Positions 1 to 5,837 of a stretch of 9,618 bases of DNA are shown here, one piece after another; within the stretch, counting starts at the first letter, position 1; every line of letters begins with the position of its first letter. The translations under genes and the position numbers were made by a program. The notes beneath the pieces were generated by a model. It did not search any database and was not told the DNA's origin. It saw only the letters and a program-made list of their open reading frames with translations. Source of the DNA: CAYJOG01 sp964371695 [NCBI: uncultured bacterium] (GTDB taxonomy: Bacteria; CAYJOG01); contig CAYJOG010000064.1 in NCBI GenBank assembly GCA_964371695.1, forward strand, positions 1-9,618, written 5' to 3'.

Positions 1-117
1 CGCGCCGCTGGGCGCGCCCGGCAGCATCAATATGCTGCCGCAATCCCAAAAGACCCCCCGCGCCCATTACCCGGCGCTACGCGCCACCCTCTCCCATGCA
101 AAGCACGGGAGAGGGAA
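1..117 (-). repeat. Long modular hairpin repeat, copy A (cut by window edge)
   Basis: This is an inverted-orientation copy of an element also present at 7450-7574 and 7683-7813. In plus coordinates it holds a palindrome CGGCAGCAT/ATGCTGCCG (19-27 and 32-40), a small hairpin GGCGC-TAC-GCGCC (73-85) and a larger one CCCTCTCCC/GGGAGAGGG (87-95 and 107-115). Aligned by eye over about 87 bases, its reverse complement differs from copy C at about four positions. The left end lies outside the window. No protein is evident. The repeat relationship is seen directly; any mobility is inference. Confidence 0.85.
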
Positions 118-162
118 CAACTTCGGTGTGCATAAATTTCTTCAAAATGAACTAGGGCATCT

Positions 163-240
163 GGCCGAGCAAAGGCGATAGCTGGTCCCGCCCCACTGAG
201 CAAGAAAGCTGTTTTTGTAGTGGGGCGGGCGGGCTCGGCC
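163..240. repeat. Nested inverted repeat downstream of the TPR gene
   Basis: An inner inverted repeat CCCGCCCCACT (187-197) / AGTGGGGCGGG (219-229) has 11-bp perfect arms around a 21-nt loop. It lies within outer arms GGCCGAGC (163-170) / GCTCGGCC (233-240). The two stems are separated by an asymmetric bulge of 16 nt on one side and 3 nt on the other. No T-run follows the arms on either strand, so a simple intrinsic terminator is unlikely. It could be a dispersed palindromic element or part of a structured RNA. Confidence 0.6.
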
Positions 241-253
241 GCCGTTGATATGA

Positions 254-281
254 ACGCCGGCAGGATGCCTGCACCACCAAA
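254..281 (-). repeat. Short dispersed repeat of the GCAGGCATC type, copy 1
   Basis: The reverse complement reads TTGGTGGTGCAGGCATCCTG and onward to CCGGCGT. It matches the unit at 2555-2580 (TTGGTGGCGCAGGCATCTTG, then CCTGCGT) with few differences. The stem is imperfect here, with one mismatch, whereas the other copy is perfectly palindromic. Confidence 0.65.
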
Positions 282-316
282 AAAATAATGAAAATGTTTT
301 TTGCTTTTGTTTTTAT

Positions 317-339
317 GCCACAGGCGAGACGCCCGTGGC
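317..339 (-). repeat. Small palindrome downstream of the TPR gene
   Basis: GCCAC-A-GGCG (317-326), loop AGA and CGCC-C-GTGGC (330-339) form an 11-bp stem. The only non-complementary pair (A322/C334) becomes a G-U wobble if the minus strand is transcribed, which is the direction of the gene ending at 377. No U-run follows on the minus strand, so it is not a standard intrinsic terminator. It might act as a 3'-end stabilising hairpin or be a dispersed repeat. Confidence 0.55.
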
Positions 340-376
340 TACTGCAACGTCACCCGAAAACGGGTTTTCGCCCACC

Positions 377-2494
377 TTAATACGGCATCCAGTCCAGCGT
401 CAGCACGCGACCGGGCACAGAAAAGCGGGCTGGCTGGGCGTCTTTTTCGGTGACGATCCACACCTCTTGTCCCACTCCCAGGGCCATGGCCGCCAGACCT
501 TCGCGCAGGGCCACCGCCTTGACCGTGGACAGGTTTTTGGCCAGGGGCGGGGGTTGTATCAACCGCACCTCACCGGCGTTCAGGTCCAGGCGCACCAGCG
601 TGTCCGTCAGCACGGGGCTGGGGGCATAAAGCACCCCCTTCACCACGGGGCTGAGGGCCGCACCTTCGGCATAAAACAGATATTTGGCGGTAGGGCCGAA
701 GTTCACCCACTGGCCAGGGCCTTTCAGGGGCTGGCGTTTCAGGCAGGGTTCCTCCTGGCCGCCGCAGTCGCGCCCCAGCATCAGCAGGGTGGTGGCGTTT
801 TCCCAACTCAGCGCCAGGGCCTTGCCGGGCAGCTTGAGCAGCGCGCCCCCCGTGGCCACGTCAACCACCACCGTCTGGGGCGACCAGCCGGGCTGTGAGA
901 ACGTGCTCATGGCCAGCTTCATGCCGTCGGGCGACAGGCTGAGGTGTTTTTTGAAGGCAGTGTCTTTGAGCAGCACGCGGGCCGGTTTTCCCTGGCGCTG
1001 TACCCACACCATATAGGTCGGGCCTTCGCGCTTCATCCACGCCCGCACACCCGCCCGGCTGGTGCTGAACAACCCCTCGCCCTCAAACCGCAGCACCCCC
1101 GCGCCCTTCAGGCTGAACACTTCTCCGGCGGCGGTGCTGATGAGCAGCCGCCCGCTCACCGAGCCGCCCAGGGGCCAGGTCTGGTCTCCCAGACCCGGCA
1201 GCGGCGGCGGCGCACCCCCACGGGCCAGCGCAGGCGGCGGGCCGGTTTTGGCCACAGCGGGGGGTGTTTTGGAAGGCGGCGTGGCCGCCCCGGTTGGCGC
1301 GGTGGCGGGCTTGTTTTTCTTTTCGATGGCGGCGATGCGGGCCGGGTCTTCTTTTGTGCAAAGGCCCTCTTTCTGGGCCATGGCGTCTTCGATAAAAGCG
1401 ATATTTTCTTTCACTGTGGGCTGGCTGGTGTCCAGCATCCGGGCCTGCTCCAGTTCTGAGAGGGCCCGCTGGCAATAACCCAGCTTGAACCAAGCAAAGG
1501 CCATGTTGTTGTGGGGCGCGGGGTCTTTGGGGTCCAGGGCCTGTGCCCGCAGATTGGCCCCGATGGCCTCTTCCACTTTCTCCTGCTTGAGCAGCGTGTT
1601 GGCCAGATTTTGCAGCGCCAAGCCATAACTGGGCGAGAGCGACAGGGCTTTTTCGTAATCCTTCGCGGCGTCGTCAAAACGTTCCAGCATTTCCATGGCG
1701 TGGCCCCGGTTGTTCAGCGCCACCGCCATGCCGGGGGAAATCGCCAATGCTTTTTCGTGGGCGCGCACGGCGTCTTCATAGGCCCCCAGACTGTCCTGGG
1801 CCACCCCCAGATTGGTCCAGCGTTCGGGGTCGTCGGGGTGCTGGATCAGTTCTTTTTTCAGCACCCGCACGGCGGTGGAAAAATCCTTCTCCACCAAAAA
1901 GGACTCGCCGGATTTTTCGGTCACGGAAAACTGGCGCAACTGTTCTTCCAGGTCCTGCTGGGCGAGGCGCACGCGCTCCTGGGTTTCGGGCGTGAGGCGG
2001 GTTTTGAGCTTGACGGTTTCGCCACCCCCCGCGAGCGCCAGATGCTGCTCGATCACGGTGTTGCCGGGGTGGCGTTTCTGGGCCGCCAGCAACACTTCCC
2101 GCGCCTGTTCCCGTTCGTCCAGACCCACCAGCACATAGGCCAGCTTGGTGGCGCACTTGAGGCAGGCGGGGTCCAACCCCAGGGCCTCGCGCAGGGCGGC
2201 GGCGGCCTCGGCAGGCTCGCCCAGTTCCAGATAACCCTCCCCCAGCAGTTGCAGCAGGGGCACGGGGTTGGGGGCGGCGGGCAGGGCCTCCTGCAAACGG
2301 GCGATGCCTTTTTCCCAGGCCTCCGATTCAAAATCCACCGTGGCCTGTTGCAGCACCTGGGCGGTTTGTTCTTCGGTGAGGAGGTTTTTGCCTTTGGCCG
2401 GGACGGAGGAAGAAAGGGGAAGAAGAAGCAGGAGAAAGAGCAGCAGCCATTGCCGTTGCAAAAGAAAAGGCCACGTCGTCAGAAAATGCCGCAT
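377..2494 (-). CDS. Exported TPR-repeat protein with C-terminal propeller-like region
   Basis: A 705-aa protein. Residues 1-30 form a Sec-type signal sequence or N-terminal anchor: a basic and aromatic start, then a long leucine run at 17-27. About seven tetratricopeptide repeats are visible: two at roughly 75-143, a charged helical stretch at 165-190, then five at roughly 193-357, with typical G-Y/A-A-P spacing. A Pro/Ala/Lys-rich linker (about 392-435) leads to a beta-rich domain (about 440-705). That domain contains SLSPDGMKLAMS (519-530), which resembles the PD40/WD40 strand motif of TolB-like propellers. Cysteine pairs at 111/114 and 577/584 could form disulfides outside the cytoplasm. 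TPRs bind protein partners, so an envelope scaffold role is inferred; the substrate is unknown. The start at 2494 was chosen because GGAGGGAACG precedes the ATG; the reading frame stays open to 2602 only by running through a dispersed repeat. The stop is TAA. Confidence 0.85.
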   Translation of the reverse strand: MRHFLTTWPFLLQRQWLLLFLLLLLPLSSSVPAKGKNLLTEEQTAQVLQQATVDFESEAWEKGIARLQEALPAAPNPVPLLQLLGEGYLELGEPAEAAAALREALGLDPACLKCATKLAYVLVGLDEREQAREVLLAAQKRHPGNTVIEQHLALAGGGETVKLKTRLTPETQERVRLAQQDLEEQLRQFSVTEKSGESFLVEKDFSTAVRVLKKELIQHPDDPERWTNLGVAQDSLGAYEDAVRAHEKALAISPGMAVALNNRGHAMEMLERFDDAAKDYEKALSLSPSYGLALQNLANTLLKQEKVEEAIGANLRAQALDPKDPAPHNNMAFAWFKLGYCQRALSELEQARMLDTSQPTVKENIAFIEDAMAQKEGLCTKEDPARIAAIEKKNKPATAPTGAATPPSKTPPAVAKTGPPPALARGGAPPPLPGLGDQTWPLGGSVSGRLLISTAAGEVFSLKGAGVLRFEGEGLFSTSRAGVRAWMKREGPTYMVWVQRQGKPARVLLKDTAFKKHLSLSPDGMKLAMSTFSQPGWSPQTVVVDVATGGALLKLPGKALALSWENATTLLMLGRDCGGQEEPCLKRQPLKGPGQWVNFGPTAKYLFYAEGAALSPVVKGVLYAPSPVLTDTLVRLDLNAGEVRLIQPPPLAKNLSTVKAVALREGLAAMALGVGQEVWIVTEKDAQPARFSVPGRVLTLDWMPY

Positions 2495-2510
2495 CGTTCC
2501 CTCCCCCCCG

Positions 2511-2540
2511 CCGTCATTCCCGCAAAAGCGGGAATCCAGC
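2511..2540 (+). repeat. Palindromic repeat ATTCCCGC/GCGGGAAT, copy 1
   Basis: ATTCCCGC (2516-2523), loop AAAA and GCGGGAAT (2528-2535), flanked by CCGTC and CCAGC. The same unit occurs inverted at 7848-7876 with loop CTGC. Repeats with this core are known in many proteobacteria (for example the dRS3 family of Neisseria). It lies 16 bp upstream of the TPR gene's ATG, so its hairpin could influence the leader of that mRNA. Confidence 0.85.
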
Positions 2541-2554
2541 TCAAAACAAAAAAT

Positions 2555-2580
2555 TGGTGGCGCAGGCATCTTGCCTGCGT
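2555..2580 (+). repeat. Short dispersed repeat of the GCAGGCATC type, copy 2
   Basis: Contains a perfect 8-bp palindrome, CGCAGGCA (2561-2568), loop TCT, TGCCTGCG (2572-2579), preceded by TTGGTGG. It corresponds to the inverted copy at 254-281. It sits in the 271-bp gap between the two exported-protein genes. Confidence 0.7.
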
Positions 2581-2657
2581 AAAGCAAAAGAGAAAAAACC
2601 ACTGCTCCTTCTCCCCCAGAACCCGGTTGCCGACCAGAAAAGGGGGGTGCTTTTTGC

Positions 2658-2711
2658 TTAACCCCTCACCCGGCCTGCGGCCACCCTCTCCCCATAAAGG
2701 GGAGAGGGAAA
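2658..2711 (+). repeat. Two-hairpin CCCTCACCC repeat, copy 1
   Basis: A CCCTCACCC head is followed by a small hairpin GGCC-TGC-GGCC and then a strong hairpin CCCTCTCCCC (2684-2693), loop ATAAA, GGGGAGAGGG (2699-2708). No T-run follows on either strand. It belongs to the family also seen at 7614-7666, 7904-7967 and 8020-8068. It lies between the stop of the 2766 gene and the start of the 2494 gene, so readthrough RNA would contain it. Confidence 0.85.
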
Positions 2712-2765
2712 TAAGGTGGCCTGTATTCGCATTCGTGGGAATGCAGCCCTCAAACGCCGACAAGC

Positions 2766-4271
2766 TCACATCGCCTCCACGCTCTGGCTCATTTTTTCCA
2801 GATTCGGACGGCTCAGTTCAAAGTCGCGGGCGTTGGTGGTGGCGGTGATGAGAAACCAGCGGTCCCCCACTTTTTTCAGTTCCACCCACTGCGAGAGCGG
2901 CGCTTTGGCCACCACCAACTGATAACCCGCGCCGGTGGACGACAGGTTGCTGAAGGACACCTCAAACCCCACGCGCCGCAGGCCCTGCACGGTCTGGTCC
3001 ATGTGGGCGCTGGCGTCGGCCACGGTCTCTGGCTGAATGGTGAAGCGCGAGGGGCCGTTCAGAAACGTGACGCTGCCACCCAGCGACTGCGCGTCCCGCG
3101 ACCAGCCCGCCGAGGGGGGCGTCACCTTCAGCCCCAGTTCCGGCACCACAAAGGGCTGGCCCGCCGCCACCGCCATGGGGGGCGGCGCTGTGCCGGTGGC
3201 CACGGGGGGCGCAAGGGTTTCGACTGTTTCGGGCGGCGTGGTTTCTGCCGGAGGCTGGTTTGTCAGGGGCGAGGGCAGGGGATTGCCGGTGGGGGGGGCT
3301 GATGCGCTGAGCGGAACCGGGAGGGTTTCGCCCGGCGGGGCCATCACCACCACACCCGGCTGAGACGCTGAGGCCGTTTCGGGTGTTGTGGCCGGGAGCT
3401 GAGGGTTGACCGGCGGAGGAGCCGTGCCCGGCAACACGCCAAAATCCCGCAGCACCTTGGCTTCGTCAAAGGGGTCTGCGTCCAGCGGTGTGAGTCCCCC
3501 GGCAGACGCCACCGGCGGCGCGGCAGTGGGCGGGTTTTTCTGCACGATGATTTCGCGTCCCGTCAGCGCGTTGGCGGCAAAGGTGTCGGCCAGGTCCAGC
3601 CACAGGGTGTCGTCCATCAGCGCCAGACGTGCGCCGTCTCGCAACAGCGCCGACACGGTGGGGTTGTTGCGCAGCACGCCGCCGGGCAGGGCGCTCAGGC
3701 GTTTGGCGCGGCTGATGAGGTCATCAAACATGCCGCCGGGGTGCCGCCGGTTTGCGGTCTCTGCCAGAATCAGCGCCACGGCGGCCCAGTCGGGGGTTTC
3801 CTGTCCCGGCGCGGCCTCGGCGTAGTCCAGCAACTGGCCCAGCTTGGTCACCAGAAAACCCGTCAGTTCCGAGCGGTCCTGCACACCGTCGGCCTGCCCC
3901 AGCCACCGCACAAACGCCGCCCCCTGGGCCACAAACACATGGGGCCGCTCAGCAGAGAGATCGGGGTGCAGCAGGGCGTCGTTCAGGTTTTTCATCAGCA
4001 GCGGCAGGCTGGTGCGGGCCTTCAGGCTCCAGGGCGCGCCGGCGGTGGTCATGAAACTTTTCAGGGCGTCGCGGAAGTCTTCCTGCACCGTGCGGGCCTG
4101 GGCGGGCGCACTGAACAACAGGGCGCACAGCGCGAGCAGTGCGCACCCCCACAGAACCTGTTTTAAAAGTCCGTCGTGGACTTTTAAAACCCAACGCCAT
4201 CGGGGGCCAAGCCCCCTCGGCGTGGCGAAAACCTGCGCTTTTTCAAATCTCCGGTTTTCGTGTGCGGCCAT
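2766..4271 (-). CDS. Exported protein of unknown function, helical N-domain, Pro-rich linker, beta C-domain
   Basis: From the ATG at 4271 the protein has 501 aa. A hydrophobic segment at 38-53 followed by SAPAQA/R (cleavage near 59/60) is a clear signal peptide, but about 35 residues precede it, unusually long and rich in Arg and Lys. These are encoded by the hairpin array at 4160-4337, so the annotated N-terminus is doubtful. Another ATG at 4352 would give 528 aa. Neither start has a good ribosome binding site, and no ATG, GTG or TTG lies closer to the signal peptide in frame. The mature protein has a mostly helical region (60-240), a Pro/Ala/Thr-rich linker (about 246-368) and a final beta-rich domain (372-501). 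That domain holds GLKVTPPSAGW at 380-390 and vaguely resembles PsbP/LpqN-like (DUF1795) folds. I do not recognise the family. It probably acts in the periplasm. The stop is TGA. Confidence 0.75.
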   Translation of the reverse strand: MAAHENRRFEKAQVFATPRGLGPRWRWVLKVHDGLLKQVLWGCALLALCALLFSAPAQARTVQEDFRDALKSFMTTAGAPWSLKARTSLPLLMKNLNDALLHPDLSAERPHVFVAQGAAFVRWLGQADGVQDRSELTGFLVTKLGQLLDYAEAAPGQETPDWAAVALILAETANRRHPGGMFDDLISRAKRLSALPGGVLRNNPTVSALLRDGARLALMDDTLWLDLADTFAANALTGREIIVQKNPPTAAPPVASAGGLTPLDADPFDEAKVLRDFGVLPGTAPPPVNPQLPATTPETASASQPGVVVMAPPGETLPVPLSASAPPTGNPLPSPLTNQPPAETTPPETVETLAPPVATGTAPPPMAVAAGQPFVVPELGLKVTPPSAGWSRDAQSLGGSVTFLNGPSRFTIQPETVADASAHMDQTVQGLRRVGFEVSFSNLSSTGAGYQLVVAKAPLSQWVELKKVGDRWFLITATTNARDFELSRPNLEKMSQSVEAM

Positions 4272-4337
4272 CCATGGCCGCAAGAGCCTGTTCAAATTAC
4301 ACCATGTTCCACATGGCGCAATTATTAAACAGGCTCT
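4160..4337 (-). other. Array of five consecutive inverted repeats at the 5' end of the exported-protein gene
   Basis: Read along the minus strand: (1) 4337-4283, arms AGAGCCTGTT/AACAGGCTCT enclosing CCATGT-TCC-ACATGG and AATT/AATT; (2) 4282-4263, TGCGGCCAT-GG-ATGGCCGCA; (3) 4260-4226, CGAAAACC/GGTTTTCG with a 19-nt loop; (4) 4216-4202, GGGGGC-TTG-GCCCCC; (5) 4190-4160, GTTTTAAAAGTCC/GGACTTTTAAAAC with a 5-nt loop. Hairpins 1 and 2 abut directly. The region lies between the phoU stop (4416) and the signal peptide of the next gene and has an open frame continuous with it. The ATG at 4271 is inside stem 2. Possible explanations are a structured mRNA leader or a mosaic palindromic insertion that replaced the original start. 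Confidence 0.7.
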
Positions 4338-4415
4338 AGGTCTCACGGGCATCAACCCATTGTAGTGATGTTCAGGCGCGAGACTGGAAGGGGAAGATGG
4401 AAACAGGAGGCCGTT

Positions 4416-5078
4416 TCAATACCGCGGTTTTTTGCCCGTGAGTACATACACCGTGCGTTCGCCCAGGTTGGTGACGTGATCGGCCACGCGCTCCAGGCTC
4501 TGGCAGATCACCAGCAAGTGACTGGCCTGCATGACGGTGGCGGGGTTGTGATTCATCTGGTGCAGCAGTTCGCTGGTGAGGTCGCGGTGGAGCTGGTCGA
4601 TTTCTTCGTCGCGGGTGCAGGCGGCGTGGGCTTTTTCTTCGTTGCCGCTCACATAGGCGTCCAGCACTTCTTTGAGCATGGCGCTGGAAATCTCGCCCAT
4701 GCGCAGCAGGTCCATGGACTGTTTCATGGGGGGCCAGTGCAAAAGCTCCAGGGCGTTGCGGGCCACTTTGCCCGACAGGTCGCCAATGCGTTCCAGGTCG
4801 GTGATGGCCTTGAGCAGAAAGGCCGCCTCGCGCAGGTCTTGCAGCATGGGGCCGTGCAGGGCGATGAGCCTGAGCGCGCCGTGCTCGATGGCGGCCTCCA
4901 GGTCGTCCATCATCTGGTCGTTTTCGGCCACGCGCCGGGCCAGGAGTTCATCCTGCGTGGCCAGGGCTTTGACGCTGTTTTTCAGGGCTTCTTCGGCCAT
5001 CGCGCCCAGGCGCAGAAAATCCTCCTGCGCGGGGGCCATGACAGAAGAAAAATTTGTTTTGAGGCCTCGGGTCATCAT
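4416..5078 (-). CDS. phoU: PhoU family phosphate signalling regulator
   Basis: 220 aa, a little under the usual PhoU length. PhoU couples the PstSCAB phosphate transporter to the PhoR/PhoB two-component system, lowering Pho-regulon expression and limiting phosphate uptake when phosphate is plentiful. It is a cytoplasmic all-helical protein of two similar three-helix domains that bind metal clusters through E/D-x-x-x-D motifs. Both signatures are visible: DLERIGDLSGKVARN (94-108) in the first half and SLERVADHVTNLGE (194-207) in the second. The start is supported by AGGAGG and AAGGA upstream; ATGs at 5078 and 5075 are adjacent and either could be used. No pst or phoBR genes lie in the window, so it is unlinked here. 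dciA diverges upstream. No terminator is seen before the next minus-strand gene. The stop is TGA. Confidence 0.95.
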   Translation of the reverse strand: MMTRGLKTNFSSVMAPAQEDFLRLGAMAEEALKNSVKALATQDELLARRVAENDQMMDDLEAAIEHGALRLIALHGPMLQDLREAAFLLKAITDLERIGDLSGKVARNALELLHWPPMKQSMDLLRMGEISSAMLKEVLDAYVSGNEEKAHAACTRDEEIDQLHRDLTSELLHQMNHNPATVMQASHLLVICQSLERVADHVTNLGERTVYVLTGKKPRY

Positions 5079-5084
5079 GCAATA

Positions 5085-5097
5085 TCCTTAACCTCCT
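5085..5097 (-). promoter_or_regulatory. Ribosome binding site of phoU
   Basis: On the minus strand AGGAGG (5097-5092) is followed by AAGGA (5089-5085), the latter 6 nt before the ATG at 5078 and 9 nt before the ATG at 5075. The two purine-rich boxes leave the exact start between the two adjacent methionines open. Confidence 0.75.
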
Positions 5098-5120
5098 ATT
5101 TTAGGGAGAAACATTGAGGT

Positions 5121-5133
5121 TTTGTTGAACAAA
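5121..5133. promoter_or_regulatory. Small palindrome in the phoU-dciA intergenic region, candidate operator
   Basis: TTTGTT-G-AACAAA is a perfect palindrome with 6-bp arms around one base. It lies in the 136-bp gap between divergent phoU and dciA, where a regulator could affect both. A match of this length can arise by chance in an AT-rich spacer. It is not a match to the classic Pho box as I know it. Confidence 0.3.
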
Positions 5134-5165
5134 TCATCATTTCCTTGTGAAAAACCGCACAAAAT

Positions 5166-5212
5166 CGGGGCGTAGCACTGTGATTTGCCCCGCTGCCGGG
5201 GTTATTCTTTTT
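5166..5212 (+). promoter_or_regulatory. Possible attenuator-like leader of dciA
   Basis: CGGGGC (5166-5171) can pair with GCCCCG (5187-5192). The same GCCCCG can instead pair with CGGGG plus a G-U (5197-5202) across a CTGC loop. The second hairpin is followed at once by a T-rich run (TTATTCTTTTT, 5202-5212), the layout of an intrinsic terminator with an upstream antiterminator arm. The ATG at 5215 follows directly. Stems are only 5-6 bp, so the regulatory reading is inference. Confidence 0.35.
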
Positions 5213-5214
5213 CC

Positions 5215-5751
5215 ATGCGCCCGCTTTCTGCCGCGTTGAACGAGGGCCTGAGCCAGCACCTGGGCCACAAACAGCAGCCGCTGCTGGCGCTCACGCGGGC
5301 CTGGGGCGAACTGGTGGGCCCCAAGCTGGCCATGCATACCTTGCCGGTCAAAATCACACCCAAGGGCCTGCTGGTGGTGAAGGTGGCGGGGGCCAGTCTG
5401 GCCCACGAACTGGCCCAGATGAAATCTGCGTTGTTGCCCAAACTGGTGCCCTATGGTGTCTCGCAGTTGCGCACCAGGGTGTCGGCCAAACTGCCCAATG
5501 CCATGTTGCCCCCCGCTGGCGGCGGGCCTGCCGATGCGCTGACTCCTCAGGAATTTGCCCGTCAGATCCGCGAAGCCCACCACCGGCAGATGAAGGCCAC
5601 CCGCGAAAAAGCGCGGGCGCAGCAGGCGGCTGAGGCGGCCCCACCAGCGGAGGAATCTCCCGCCCCCGCCAGCGGCGAAAGCAGCGAGTCGCCCACCACC
5701 TTTGGTCAGGCCCTGGCCGCAGCCTGGGCCAAAAAGCAGCAACAGGGCTGA
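5215..5751 (+). CDS. dciA: DciA-type (DUF721) replicative helicase loading/assisting protein
   Basis: 178 aa. DciA is the ancestral bacterial partner of the replicative helicase DnaB and helps it load at oriC in bacteria lacking phage-derived DnaC or DnaI. The N-terminal DUF721 core spans about residues 1-85. It shows the family pattern of a tryptophan (W30) followed by GELVGPKLAMHT (31-42), then GLLVVKV (51-57) and AHELAQMKSALLPKL (63-77). Residues 100-178 are Ala/Pro/Glu-rich, with a charged helix at about 112-140, and look largely disordered; such tails are common in proteobacterial DciA. The ATG at 5215 starts just before the conserved core. A TTG at 5185 is in frame but would translate through a hairpin. 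No clear Shine-Dalgarno sequence is visible. The gene runs with the amidase gene 86 bp downstream. The stop is TGA. Confidence 0.88.
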   Translation: MRPLSAALNEGLSQHLGHKQQPLLALTRAWGELVGPKLAMHTLPVKITPKGLLVVKVAGASLAHELAQMKSALLPKLVPYGVSQLRTRVSAKLPNAMLPPAGGGPADALTPQEFARQIREAHHRQMKATREKARAQQAAEAAPPAEESPAPASGESSESPTTFGQALAAAWAKKQQQG

Positions 5752-5837
5752 GTTCTTTTTGTGGCCCGGACACACCTGTTTGTGCCACCCCCCCAAAAAA
5801 ACCGCCCCTGTGCCAGACTGGATAAAATCCGCCCGTT

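Noticed and set aside
2495-2602. N-terminal extension of the TPR protein by 36 codons
   Set aside because: It would translate the palindromic repeat at 2511-2540, whereas the ATG at 2494 has a good ribosome binding site and is followed directly by a signal sequence.
1511-2848. Long open frame (445 codons) on the plus strand
   Set aside because: Antisense to the TPR gene; its peptide is rich in Gln/Gly/His/Phe without motifs and runs through two dispersed repeats.
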